DNA from: JACVRW01 sp038323835
Lineage (GTDB): Bacteria > Actinomycetota > Thermoleophilia > Solirubrobacterales > Thermoleophilaceae
DNA length: 64,000 nt
Assembly: GCA_038323835.1 (NCBI GenBank)
Contig: JBBQHI010000006.1
Location: 47,314 to 111,313 of the forward strand
Direction: 5' to 3'
Below, in pieces: positions 40,193 to 48,009 of this stretch (its first letter is position 1; each line of letters opens with the position of its first letter). The notes beneath the pieces were generated by a model that was not told the origin of the DNA, searched no databases, and saw only the letters and a list, made by a program, of their open reading frames with translations. A program made the position numbers and the translations under genes.

Positions 40193-40453
40193 GTGGATGA
40201 GGTAAGCGCCACCGAGCTGGAGGCCGCGGCGTTCCGGCGTCTCGTGCAGCATTTGCGCGAGCGCAGCGACGTGCCGAACATCGAGCTCATGGAGCTGGCC
40301 GGCTTTTGCCGCAACTGCCTGTCGCGCTGGTACCGGGAGGCCGCGGAGGAGCGGGGCGTGAGCCTTCCCGACTCCGAGGCCCGCGAAATCATCTACGGCA
40401 TGCCCTACGAGGAGTGGAAGGCGCGCTTCCAGACAGAGCCCTCAGCCGGCTGA
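40193..40453 (+). CDS. DUF1244 family protein
   Basis: The 86-residue protein has the DUF1244 layout: VQHLRERSDVPNIELMELAGFCRNCLSRWYREAA, with the Cys pair FCRNC, and AREIIYGMPYEEWKARFQTE at the end. It is small, cytoplasmic and of unknown function. The GTG start is 19 bases from the divergent repeat-protein start, so the two share a tiny promoter space. The start of the lipoprotein behind it overlaps its coding end. Confidence 0.88.
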   Translation: MDEVSATELEAAAFRRLVQHLRERSDVPNIELMELAGFCRNCLSRWYREAAEERGVSLPDSEAREIIYGMPYEEWKARFQTEPSAG

Positions 40454-41208
40454 TCGCCCTCGGCCTCCTCCTGGCCGCCACCGCCGTCGGGTGCGGGGCG
40501 GACAGCGGAAAGGTGGAGGGGCCGAAGGATCCCGTGCTGACTCCGGAGGCCGCCCGCGCCGCGCGGGAGGCTGCCGACGCCTCGGGCGCCATGAAGGCCC
40601 GCGAGCGCTCCAGGGCGCAGCTCGTGGAGCTGCGTGGAGCCGGCTCCGCCCGGCAATCCTCCGCCGCCGCGAGCGAGGATCGCCCGAGCCCGGGCGCGCA
40701 GTCGGACGCCGAGGTGCGGGCCGAGCTACGCCAGGCACGCGAGGCGCTCCTCGCCTTCCGCGGCTACCTCACCTCCACCGCCTACCTGCCCACCGGCCCG
40801 CGCTCCCGCGTGGCCTCGGACGGCACCGCCGTGGCGCCGGAGGATGCGCCCGAGGTGGTGAAGCGGGTGATCCTGGCCGCCAACCAGATCGCCAAGTTCC
40901 CCTATCGCTGGGGAGGCGGGCACGGCGCCTGGCGCGACAACGGCTACGACTGCTCGGGCTCGGTGTCCTTCGCCCTGGCCGGGGCCGGGCTGCTGGGCCG
41001 CCCGCTCACCTCAGGCGACTTCATCGGCTACGGCCGCGACGGCCCCGGCGACTGGATCACGATCTACACCAACCCGGGTCACGTCTTCATGGTCGTGGCG
41101 GGCCTGCGCTTCGACACCAGCGGTCGCGGGGGCCGGACGGGCACCCGCTGGCAGATGGCACCCCGCAGCACCGCCGGGTTCGTGGTGCGGCACCCCCCGG
41201 CGCTGTAG
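40414..41208 (+). CDS. NlpC/P60-family lipoprotein
   Basis: The ~264-residue product has a lipoprotein signal (LIALGLLLAATAVGCG, lipid Cys in AVGC) and a C-terminal NlpC/P60-like domain: PYRWGGGHGAWRDNGYDCSGSVSFAL with the catalytic Cys and HVFMVVAGLRFD with the His. These hydrolyse peptide bonds in peptidoglycan stems. The GTG at 40414 is the best start but has no separate Shine-Dalgarno, and the gene overlaps DUF1244 by 40 bases, so it may be translationally coupled. Confidence 0.8.
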   Translation: MEGALPDRALSRLIALGLLLAATAVGCGADSGKVEGPKDPVLTPEAARAAREAADASGAMKARERSRAQLVELRGAGSARQSSAAASEDRPSPGAQSDAEVRAELRQAREALLAFRGYLTSTAYLPTGPRSRVASDGTAVAPEDAPEVVKRVILAANQIAKFPYRWGGGHGAWRDNGYDCSGSVSFALAGAGLLGRPLTSGDFIGYGRDGPGDWITIYTNPGHVFMVVAGLRFDTSGRGGRTGTRWQMAPRSTAGFVVRHPPAL

Positions 41209-41498
41209 GCGCCCCTACAGCGCCGCGGGCACCAGCTCCATCCGCCGCTCCCGGCCCGCCCGCAGCAGGTGCGCTGCTGGCCGAGCCCTACTCGCTCCGC
41301 CCGCCGCGCTTCGTGTACGAGCGGTGAGGAGGCGCCCCGCCACGCCGCGTGCGGGACGCGCGTGGAGATGCGCTGGCGGTGCCCCACGTGCGAGCGCCCC
41401 GTGGACGGCGACGAGGCCTCGGACCTGCGCTACGCCTGAGGGCGGCAACCCCGCGAAGGAGGCCGCCGGGGGCGGCCAAACTGCTACCTTCGCCCCTC
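41209..41498. other. Region without a confident gene
   Basis: About 290 bases between the NlpC gene and the next anchored protein hold only short frames. One of them (41362-41439) encodes a zinc-ribbon-like fragment, described separately. No RNA structure is obvious. Confidence 0.4.
41362..41439 (+). pseudogene. Possible truncated zinc-ribbon fragment (YacG-like start)
   Basis: A 25-residue frame (GTG 41362 or ATG 41368) reads RWRCPTCERPVDGDEASDLRYA. The CPTCxxPV beginning resembles the start of YacG-type zinc proteins, which continue with a second CxxxC pair that is absent here because a TGA follows. It could be a decayed gene or a chance match; the second half of the zinc site is not visible in any frame. 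Confidence 0.25.
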
Positions 41499-41954
41499 TT
41501 GGACGAACCGCCCACACGCCGCCTGGACCCCGGTCGGCGCCCGTCCAGCGGCAGGCGGCCGCCACGACGCGAGCCCGACTCCGTCTACGCCCGCCGCCGC
41601 GCGGCGGCGATCGGCGGCGCCGTGGTCCTCCTGGTGCTCCTGATCGTGGTGATCGCGACCGCCGGCGGGGGGAACAACAGCCCCAGCACCGATCCGGCCG
41701 ACCTCGGGGTGGGGACCACGCCCGACAACCTCCACGGCTCCACCCGCACCTCGACCACGGACGCGAGCACCTCGACCACCACCACGCCGTCCACAACGGT
41801 TACGCCGCCGAGCAGCGGCACCGCCTCCCCGGGGACGGCCACTCCGGAGCCCGTGACCCCCGGCGCGGGCGGCACCGGGCAGACGACCACACAGCAGCCG
41901 GTAACCCCCTCGGGCGGCGCCGGCGGCGGCGCCGTGGCGCCCGCTTCCCCCTAG
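41499..41954 (+). CDS. Membrane-anchored Thr/Pro/Gly-rich protein
   Basis: The ~151-residue product has a basic cytoplasmic start (DPGRRPSSGRRPPRRE), one membrane segment (AAIGGAVVLLVLLIVVIATA), and a long outer Thr/Ser/Pro region (STTDASTSTTTTPSTTVTPP) ending in a Gly-rich tail. It starts with TTG 41499, a guess, as no Shine-Dalgarno stands out; a start at 41349 would add 50 Arg-rich residues. The outer part may be a glycosylated stalk. It resembles in layout the anchored proteins at 13419 and 16241. Confidence 0.5.
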   Translation: MDEPPTRRLDPGRRPSSGRRPPRREPDSVYARRRAAAIGGAVVLLVLLIVVIATAGGGNNSPSTDPADLGVGTTPDNLHGSTRTSTTDASTSTTTTPSTTVTPPSSGTASPGTATPEPVTPGAGGTGQTTTQQPVTPSGGAGGGAVAPASP

Positions 41955-41967
41955 CGACCCCTCCTGG

Positions 41968-42381
41968 CTACGCATCGCCCGACGGCGGGCGGCGCGTCCG
42001 CTTGGTCTCGCTACGCTGGCGCTTCGACTCGAGCCGGCGATGCCTGGACGCCGTGGTGGGCCGGGTGGCCCGGCGGGGCCGCTGCACGGCCAGCGCCGCC
42101 TCGAGCCGCGCGCGCAGCCGCTGGAGGGCGAGCTCGCGGTTGCGGGCCTGACTGCGGGTGTCCTGCGCGGTGGCACGGACCACGGCCCCGGCTCGCGCAC
42201 TGATGCGCCGCTTGTCGTCCTCGCCCAGCACCGACGAGGCCTCCACGTCGAGGATCGCCTCGACCCGCGACGCGGTCACGTTCGCGTGCTGGCCGCCCGG
42301 CCCGGAGGAGCGGCTGGTGCGCAGCTCCACCTCGCTCAGCGGGATCACCACGCCGCGCCCGATCGGCAGTCCCTCGCGCAT
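41968..42381 (-). CDS. arfB: ArfB/YaeJ-like ribosome-rescue peptidyl-tRNA hydrolase
   Basis: The 137-residue protein has the class-I release-factor catalytic domain: LRTSRSSGPGGQHANVTASRVE with the GGQ motif at 29-31, and a C-terminal Arg/Lys-rich tail (TTASRHRRLESKRQRSETKRTRRPP) that would enter the mRNA channel of a stalled ribosome. It frees non-stop ribosomes without a stop codon. The length is close to known ArfB. It ends near the anchored protein gene on the opposite strand. Confidence 0.9.
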   Translation of the reverse strand: MREGLPIGRGVVIPLSEVELRTSRSSGPGGQHANVTASRVEAILDVEASSVLGEDDKRRISARAGAVVRATAQDTRSQARNRELALQRLRARLEAALAVQRPRRATRPTTASRHRRLESKRQRSETKRTRRPPSGDA

Positions 42382-42409
42382 GGCGCGGGAGCCTACGCGC
42401 GAGACGCGG

Positions 42410-42565
42410 TCAGCGAGAGCGACGGCGGGCGAGGCGGGGGCGCCTGCGCCGGGAGGGGGCGGGCCGGCGGGCGGCCCGGTAGCCGGCGAGGGTGAGCCCC
42501 GGCGGGATGTCGCTCGACACCGGCTCGAAGGCCTGTTCGCGGAGTAGGTCCGTGACGATCGACAT
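42410..42565 (-). CDS. Small basic hypothetical protein (51 aa)
   Basis: The frame starts MSIVTDLLREQAFEPVSSDI, continues PPGLTLAGYRAARR, and ends in a string of Arg and Pro. CAGGAG lies just before the ATG. The first 35 residues have balanced composition, unlike shadow frames. It is divergent from the PfkB kinase. No family is recognised. Confidence 0.5.
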   Translation of the reverse strand: MSIVTDLLREQAFEPVSSDIPPGLTLAGYRAARRPAPSRRRRPRLARRRSR

Positions 42566-42638
42566 GGCTCCTGCCGGTGGGGTTCGAGGGCGGCAGGGCG
42601 GATCCTCCACGTGCGCTCCGCCTGGGAGACTGCCGCAC

Positions 42639-43463
42639 ATGCGGGTCGCGGTGGTGGGTCACATGGAGTGGATCGAGTTCGCGACGGTGGAGCGGGTGCC
42701 GAGTCCCGGGGACATCGTGCACGCGCAGGAGGTGTGGCAGGAGCCGGGCGGGGGAGGCGCGGTGGCGGCGGTGCAGCTGGCCAAGCTGGCCGGCGGGGCC
42801 ACCTTCTACACGGCCCTGGGGGACGACGAGATCGGCCACCGGGCGGAGCGCGAGCTCACCGCTCTCGGCCTGCGGGTGAAGGCCGTGTACCGCCCCGAGC
42901 CCCAGCGACGCGGCTTCGTGCACGTGGACGACCGGGGCGAGCGCACGATCACCGTGATCGGGCAGCGCCTCGGCCCCCGCGCGGACGATCCCCTGCCCTG
43001 GGACGAGCTTCGCGACACCGACGCCGTGTACCTGACCGCCGGCGACGCGGGCGCGGTGCGCCTCGCGCGGCGGGCCGGCGTGTTGGTCAGCGCCGCCCGC
43101 AACCTGGAGGTGCTGGCCGAAGCGGGTGTGGAGCTGGACGCGCTGGTGGCCAGCAGCGCCGACCGTGGCGAGCGCTACGAGCGTGGCCAGCTCGACCCCG
43201 AGCCGCGGGTGGTGGTGCGCACCGCCGGGGGTAAGGGGGGCTCCTGGGAGCGTGCGGGTGGCGAGACCGGCACCTGGGAGGCCACGCCGCTGCCCGGGCC
43301 GGTCAGGGACGCGTACGGCTGTGGGGACAGCTTCGCCGCGGGCCTTACCCACGGGCTGGGAGCCGGGCTGACGCTCGAGGCGGCGCTCGATCAGGCCGCC
43401 CGCTGCGGGGCCGCCTGCCTCACCGGGCGCGGTCCCTACGAGGGTCAGCTGCGGGCCACCTGA
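42639..43463 (+). CDS. PfkB-family carbohydrate kinase
   Basis: The 274-residue kinase begins MRVAVVGHMEWIEFATVERVPSPGD and has EPGGGGAVAAVQLAKLAG (the substrate-binding Gly motif) and RDAYGCGDSFAAGLTHGLG, with the catalytic Asp and the anion hole. It phosphorylates a sugar or nucleoside; the exact substrate is unknown. The ATG at 42639 is in the right frame. The upstream small basic gene runs the other way. Confidence 0.9.
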   Translation: MRVAVVGHMEWIEFATVERVPSPGDIVHAQEVWQEPGGGGAVAAVQLAKLAGGATFYTALGDDEIGHRAERELTALGLRVKAVYRPEPQRRGFVHVDDRGERTITVIGQRLGPRADDPLPWDELRDTDAVYLTAGDAGAVRLARRAGVLVSAARNLEVLAEAGVELDALVASSADRGERYERGQLDPEPRVVVRTAGGKGGSWERAGGETGTWEATPLPGPVRDAYGCGDSFAAGLTHGLGAGLTLEAALDQAARCGAACLTGRGPYEGQLRAT

Positions 43464-43470
43464 GCCTCGC

Positions 43471-43553
43471 GACGAGCGGAGCCGGGCGAGGAGCGCAGCC
43501 CGCCGGCGAGGAGCGCAGCCCGATGGTTGATCGGGCGAGCACCGCAGCCATGA
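43471..43553 (+). repeat. Dispersed hairpin repeat, cluster F (one full, one partial)
   Basis: A full forward copy (43506-43549: GCGAGGAGCGCAG, stem GCCCGAT / ATCGGGC, flank GAGCACCGCAGCC) follows a partial left half (43484-43503), giving a 22-base tandem step. It fills the gap between the PfkB stop and the convergent rhodanese stop. Confidence 0.85.
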
Positions 43554-43555
43554 CT

Positions 43556-43906
43556 TCAGTGGGGGGCGATGGTCCCGTCATCGGGCTCGATCGGCAGTTC
43601 CCGCTCCACCCAGGCCACCAGGCCCCCGGCCATGTTGTAGGCGGGGAGCCCGGAGGCGGTGAAGGCCTGCGCGGCCACCGCCGACCTGCCGCCGGTCCGG
43701 CAGTAGAAGACCACGGGGGGATCTCCGGCGAGCGATTCAGCCTGCTCGGTGAGCTGATCCATCTCCACGTGACGCGCGCCGGCGATATGCCCCGCGTCCC
43801 ACTCGCGCGCCTCGCGCACGTCCACCAGCCTCACGTCGCCCCGCTCGGCGAGCTCGGCCGCCTGCTCGGGCGTGAGGTCCTGCTGGAGGTCGGAAAGCGA
43901 GGTCAC
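43556..43906 (-). CDS. Single-domain rhodanese-like sulfurtransferase
   Basis: The 116-residue protein (GTG 43906) is a rhodanese fold: VRLVDVREAREWDAGHIAGARHVEM, then VVFYCRTGGRSAVAAQAF with active-site C69 in CRTGGRS, then YNMAGGLVAWVE. It moves sulfane sulfur. An in-frame extension to 44350 would run through the SDR gene and is not supported. It is divergent from the SDR gene by 43 bases. Confidence 0.88.
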   Translation of the reverse strand: MTSLSDLQQDLTPEQAAELAERGDVRLVDVREAREWDAGHIAGARHVEMDQLTEQAESLAGDPPVVFYCRTGGRSAVAAQAFTASGLPAYNMAGGLVAWVERELPIEPDDGTIAPH

Positions 43907-43949
43907 CGGGCGGATGAGGCTAGCGGCCCGGCGGGGATAGAGTGCGCAC

Positions 43950-44849
43950 ATGGACTTGCAAGGGCAGACGATCCTCATCACCGGAGCGGCGCGCGGCATC
44001 GGGGCGGAGTCCGCCCGCAAGCTGGCCGCGCGCGGCGCGAACCTGGCCCTCGTGGGCCTCGAGCCCGAGGAGCTGGCGCGGGTGGCGGAGCAGTGCGGCC
44101 CGGGAGCCGCCTGGTTCGAGGCCGACGTGACCGACGTGGACGGGCTCCGCGGGGCGGTGGACGCGGCCGTCGAGCGCTTCGGCGGGATCGACGTCGTGGT
44201 GGCCAACGCCGGCGTGGCCCCCACCGGGATGGTGCGGTCGATCGACCCGGACGCCTTCGAGCGCACGGTGGAGGTCAACCTCCTGGGCGTGTGGCGCACC
44301 GTGCGCGCATGCCTGCCGCACGTGATCGAGCGGCGGGGATACGTGCTCACCGTCGCGTCATTGGCCGCCGTCTCCCACGGCCCCGGAATGTCCGCCTACT
44401 CGGCGAGCAAGGCGGGTGTCGAGGCCTTCGCGAACTCCCTGCGCTGCGAGGTGCACCACCTGGGTGTGGACGTGGGCGTCGCGTACTTCGCCTTCATCGA
44501 CACCGACATGGTCCGCGGCGCGGACGCCCACCCCGTGTTCGGCGGCATGCGCGCGAAGCTACCGGGCCCCCTGGCCAAGACGTATCCGGTCGGCGACGTG
44601 GGCGACGCGGTGGTGGACGGGATCGTCTGCCGCCGCCGCTGGGTCACGGTGCCCTCGTGGATCCGCGCGCTGATCCTGCTCCGCGGCCCGCTTCAGCAGC
44701 TCACCGAGCGGGGCAGCCGCCGTCAGACGGCGGAGGCCGACGCGGGCTTCGAGGCGGACATCGCGAACCGCGGCGCCGAGGCGGCGTCGGCCCCCGTGGG
44801 TCCCGGCGGCCGGGCCGGCGGCGTGAGCCGCGAGACCACCCGCACCTAG
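43950..44849 (+). CDS. Short-chain dehydrogenase/reductase
   Basis: The 299-residue SDR has the NAD(P) motif TGAARGIG (11-18), NAGVAPTG and the catalytic YSASK with Y150 and K154. The C-terminal ~60 residues beyond the usual 240-250 are extra, with Arg/Gly character. The substrate is unknown. The ATG at 43950 fits the family opening. Confidence 0.93.
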   Translation: MDLQGQTILITGAARGIGAESARKLAARGANLALVGLEPEELARVAEQCGPGAAWFEADVTDVDGLRGAVDAAVERFGGIDVVVANAGVAPTGMVRSIDPDAFERTVEVNLLGVWRTVRACLPHVIERRGYVLTVASLAAVSHGPGMSAYSASKAGVEAFANSLRCEVHHLGVDVGVAYFAFIDTDMVRGADAHPVFGGMRAKLPGPLAKTYPVGDVGDAVVDGIVCRRRWVTVPSWIRALILLRGPLQQLTERGSRRQTAEADAGFEADIANRGAEAASAPVGPGGRAGGVSRETTRT

Positions 44850-44893
44850 GCCAAGGGCGCCGACCCGGACCGGCGATATCGTCGGGGGACCGC

Positions 44894-45163
44894 ATGGCCA
44901 ATCGCGATCCCCGAATGGTTCCCCTCGGCTACGGAAAGTTCGTCCGGGCCGATCGCATCTTCGCGCTGGTTCCGATCGAGGGCGCCGAGCGCCGTGACGG
45001 CCGGCGCACCTACGTCCACGTGGACGGACTCAGCGAGCCGGTGATCGCCTCACGCTCGGAGCGAGCCATCCTCGCCGACGTGGAGACGGCGCTGGCCGAG
45101 GCCGCCGGCCTGCCACGCCGGAGGCGCAACGTGGCCGTGACCGGCCAGGAGAGCCTGCTCTAG
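44894..45163 (+). CDS. RemA/DUF370-like small DNA-binding protein
   Basis: The 89-residue protein resembles the RemA family: VPLGYGKFVRADRIFALVP corresponds to the start strand of RemA (I-x-x-G-[FY]-G-x-x-V-x-x-x-R), and PVIASRSERAILADVETAL to the end (V-x-x-x-S-x-x-x-I-L). RemA regulates biofilm matrix genes in Bacillus. The middle is shortened and the end extended, so this is a distant relative. The gene ends before a terminator shared with the RTX-repeat gene. Confidence 0.6.
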   Translation: MANRDPRMVPLGYGKFVRADRIFALVPIEGAERRDGRRTYVHVDGLSEPVIASRSERAILADVETALAEAAGLPRRRRNVAVTGQESLL

Positions 45164-45174
45164 CGCGCCCTGGA

Positions 45175-45210
45175 AGGGGTGGGCCCCGCACAGGGCGGGC
45201 GCCCACCCCT
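45175..45210. terminator. Bidirectional hairpin terminator
   Basis: AGGGGTGGGC and GCCCACCCCT form a 10-bp stem enclosing a 16-base GC-rich loop, with ATTTCT after it. It stands between the convergent RemA-like and RTX-repeat genes and can serve both. Confidence 0.7.
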
Positions 45211-45218
45211 ATTTCTGC

Positions 45219-46103
45219 CTAGCCCGACGAGGGCTGCAGCCGATAGATCCGCTCGCAACCGAACAGCCGGTCACTGGCGTCGGCCCGGACGATGTCGAAG
45301 CCCGGACCGCAGTGGATGATCGTCGTGGCGCCATTGGCTGCGTCGATCACGTCGTCGCCCGGTCCGCCGTAGGCCCGGTTGCCCGGATTGCCGCCGACGT
45401 CGAGGCGGTCGCGGCCGAGACCGCCCTTGAGCACGTCACTTCCGGACCCGCCCGAGAGATGGTCGTTCCCCGGGCCGCCGGTCAGCTTGTCATCGCCGTC
45501 CCCGCCGTCAAGGTCGTCGTTCCCGCGCTGGCCGACCATCCTGTCGTCACCGCGCCCACCGTTCATCTCGTCGCCGTCAGACCCGCCGTACATGCGGTCG
45601 GAACCGAAGCCTCCGGAGAGATAGTCGATACCGGGCCCCCCCGAGATGCGATCAGATCCGCGACCGCCCGAGACGTCGTCCGGCCCGGGCCCGCCACCGA
45701 CGACGTCATCCCCTAGGCCACCCGAGATGAAGTCGAAACCCGCGTTGCCGAAGATCGTGTCGCGGCCCGAGCCGCCGCTCAGGTCGTCGCCCCCGTCTCC
45801 TCCAAAGATCAGATCGTTTCCGGAGCCGCCGCCAACGACGTCAAACCCGAGGCCGGCTTCCACGCAGTCGTTGCCGGCCACGCCATTCACCACATCGTCG
45901 CCGTCCAGCGTGAAGATGCTGTCGTTTCCCTGGGTGCCCACCAGGGTGTCGCCGGCGGCGGTCCCGGTCAGGGTGGCCGTCGGACACACCGGCGGGGCCT
46001 GGGCCATGGCCGTGCCTCCGCTCAGCGACATGATGAATGCCGTTGCTCCGACTGCGGCCGTGAAGCGGCCCTGTCGGCGCGCCCTCGACTTGTGTCTCTG
46101 CAC
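45219..46103 (-). CDS. Secreted RTX-type (hemolysin-type) calcium-binding repeat protein
   Basis: The 294-residue protein (GTG 46103, GAGAGGG upstream) has a signal peptide ending at TAMAQAPPV and then about 20 nonapeptide-like repeats of GGxGxDxxx, e.g. GGSGNDLIFGGDGGDDLSGG. These fold into a calcium-stabilised parallel β-roll outside the cell. No toxin, lipase or C-terminal type-I secretion signal is visible; the C-terminus (IIHCGPGFDIVRADASDRLFGCERI) is a Cys-containing cap. It likely is a surface or matrix protein. Confidence 0.9.
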   Translation of the reverse strand: MQRHKSRARRQGRFTAAVGATAFIMSLSGGTAMAQAPPVCPTATLTGTAAGDTLVGTQGNDSIFTLDGDDVVNGVAGNDCVEAGLGFDVVGGGSGNDLIFGGDGGDDLSGGSGRDTIFGNAGFDFISGGLGDDVVGGGPGPDDVSGGRGSDRISGGPGIDYLSGGFGSDRMYGGSDGDEMNGGRGDDRMVGQRGNDDLDGGDGDDKLTGGPGNDHLSGGSGSDVLKGGLGRDRLDVGGNPGNRAYGGPGDDVIDAANGATTIIHCGPGFDIVRADASDRLFGCERIYRLQPSSG

Positions 46104-46300
46104 TGTTTGCCCTCTCGTTGAGCAGAGACCTGCCGGACCACCGCCCTCATGGCGGAGCCCGAACCTTCCTCCGCGGGTAATCCCCAACCCGGTTCCCCCA
46201 ACGCGAGCATCACCCAAAAGTTGCGCGAAGTGCCCGAGGCGCTCGACCAAGCCACCGCATCTGGGTCCTTCAGCGGGTGTGTGCGGTGCCGTTGGGCGGG
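46104..46300. other. Intergenic region between RTX and pntB genes
   Basis: About 200 bases without a frame of note carry the promoter of the RTX-repeat gene, whose start is at 46103 on the minus strand. I see no strong terminator for the pnt operon here. Confidence 0.4.
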
Positions 46301-47704
46301 CTACAGCTCTTTGACGGCCGCGAGCACGTCGGCCACCGACTTCTTCGCGTCGCCGAACAGCAGCGAAGTGTTCTCGTTGTAGAAAAGGGGGTTGTCGATG
46401 CCCGCGAAGCCGGTGTTCATCGACCTCTTGAGCACGATCACCTGCGCCGACTTGTCCACGTCGAGGATCGGCATCCCGTAGATCGGCGAGTCCTTCACGT
46501 CGCGGGCGGCCGGGTTGGTCACGTCGTTTGCGCCGATCACCAGGGTCACGTCGGTCTGAGGGAACTCCGGGTTGATCTCGTCCATCTCCTTGAGATGGTC
46601 GTAGGGCACGTCGGCCTCGGCCAGCAGTACGTTCATGTGCCCGGGCATCCGGCCGGCCACGGGATGGATCGCGTAGTTCACGCTCACGCCGCGCTTCTCC
46701 AGCTCGTCGGCCAGCTCGCGCACGGTGTGCTGGGCCTGGGCCACGGCCATGCCGTAGCCCGGCGCCACCACCACCGCGTTCGCGTAGGCGAGCTGGATGG
46801 CCACGTCGGCGGCGTCGGTCGACCGGACGGGCTTCTGCTCGCCGTCCCCGCCTCCGGACGCGACCTTCACCCCGCCGAACCCGCCGGCCATCACGTTCAC
46901 GATCGAACGGTTCATGGCGTCGGCCATCAGGTTGGTGAGGATCGTTCCCGAGGCCCCCACGATGATGCCGCCCACGATCAGGGCCACGTTGTCGAGCGCG
47001 ATACCGGCGGCCGCGGCCGAGAGGCCGGTGAAGGCGTTCAGGAGCGAGATCACCACCGGCATGTCGGCGCCCCCGATGGGCAGCACGAACATGTTGCCGA
47101 GCACGGCCGCCGAGAGCAGCACCAGGATGAAGAGCCCGTCCGAGTCCGATCCGGAGGCGATCGCCACCCCACAGCCCACCGCCACCAGCAGCAGCGCGCT
47201 GTTCACCAGCTGCTGGCCGGGCACCGATATCGGGCGGCCCGGGAGGATCTCCTGGAGCTTGCCGAACGCGATGTTCGAGCCCCAGAAGGAGATCGAGCCG
47301 ATGATGGCCGCGAAGACCAGCGGGATGATCACGTCGGTGGGGAGATCCCCGCCCGAGTCGCGGAACTCGGCCCACGCGATCAGGGCCACCGCGCCCCCGC
47401 CCACGCCGTTGAACAGCGCGACCATCTGCGGCATCGCGGTCATCTTCACGCTGCGCGCCGCGGGGATGCCCACCGCGGCGCCGATGGCCACGCCGAGAAC
47501 GATCAGCCCGTAGTTGCCCATGCGCTTGTCCAGCAGCGTGGCGATCACCGCGATGGTCATCCCGCCGGCCGCCACCAGGTTCCCGCGCCGCGCGGTCCTC
47601 GGGCTGTTCAGCAGGTGCATCCCGATGATGAAGAGGGAGAAGGCGAAGATGTAACAAACCCGGATGAAGTCCGGGTCCTGGAGCGAGAAGGCGTAGAGGG
47701 TCAA
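46301..47704 (-). CDS. pntB: NAD(P) transhydrogenase subunit beta
   Basis: The 467-residue protein has about nine membrane segments (proton channel) and a C-terminal NADP-binding domain: APGYGMAVAQAQHTVRELADEL, VNYAIHPVAGRMPGHMNVLLAEADVPYDHLKEMDEIN and VLKRSMNTGFAGIDNPLFY, all signature stretches. With the alpha subunits it moves hydride from NADH to NADP+ using the proton gradient. The gene overlaps pntAB by four bases. Confidence 0.97.
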   Translation of the reverse strand: MTLYAFSLQDPDFIRVCYIFAFSLFIIGMHLLNSPRTARRGNLVAAGGMTIAVIATLLDKRMGNYGLIVLGVAIGAAVGIPAARSVKMTAMPQMVALFNGVGGGAVALIAWAEFRDSGGDLPTDVIIPLVFAAIIGSISFWGSNIAFGKLQEILPGRPISVPGQQLVNSALLLVAVGCGVAIASGSDSDGLFILVLLSAAVLGNMFVLPIGGADMPVVISLLNAFTGLSAAAAGIALDNVALIVGGIIVGASGTILTNLMADAMNRSIVNVMAGGFGGVKVASGGGDGEQKPVRSTDAADVAIQLAYANAVVVAPGYGMAVAQAQHTVRELADELEKRGVSVNYAIHPVAGRMPGHMNVLLAEADVPYDHLKEMDEINPEFPQTDVTLVIGANDVTNPAARDVKDSPIYGMPILDVDKSAQVIVLKRSMNTGFAGIDNPLFYNENTSLLFGDAKKSVADVLAAVKEL

Positions 47705-48009
47705 GCCGCCTCGTCTTCCTTCTTCTTCGGAGTCGGGCGCTTCTTGAACATCTCCAGCATCCGGTCCGTGACCAGAAAGCCGCCCACCACGTTGATCGTG
47801 CCGAAGGCGATGGCGATCACGCAGAGCAGCTGATTGAAGAAGCCGTCAGCCTCGCCGATCAGCAGGAGGCCGCCGAGCAGCACGATCCCGTGGATGGCGT
47901 TGGTGGCCGACATGAGCGGCGTATGCAGGGTGTTCGGCACCTTCGAGATCACCTCGAAGCCCACGAAGGCCGCGAGCACGAGGATGGTGATCTCGGTGAT
48001 CAGGTCCAT
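47701..48009 (-). CDS. pntAB: NAD(P) transhydrogenase subunit alpha, membrane part
   Basis: The 102-residue protein has three to four membrane segments (ITILVLAAFVGFEVISKVPNTLHTPLMSATNAIHGIVLLGG). VPNTLHTPLMSATNAIHGI is typical of the PntA membrane domain. In E. coli it is fused to the soluble part; here it is a separate gene, as in many actinobacteria. It overlaps pntB by four bases and pntAA by one. Confidence 0.95.
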   Translation of the reverse strand: MDLITEITILVLAAFVGFEVISKVPNTLHTPLMSATNAIHGIVLLGGLLLIGEADGFFNQLLCVIAIAFGTINVVGGFLVTDRMLEMFKKRPTPKKKEDEAA

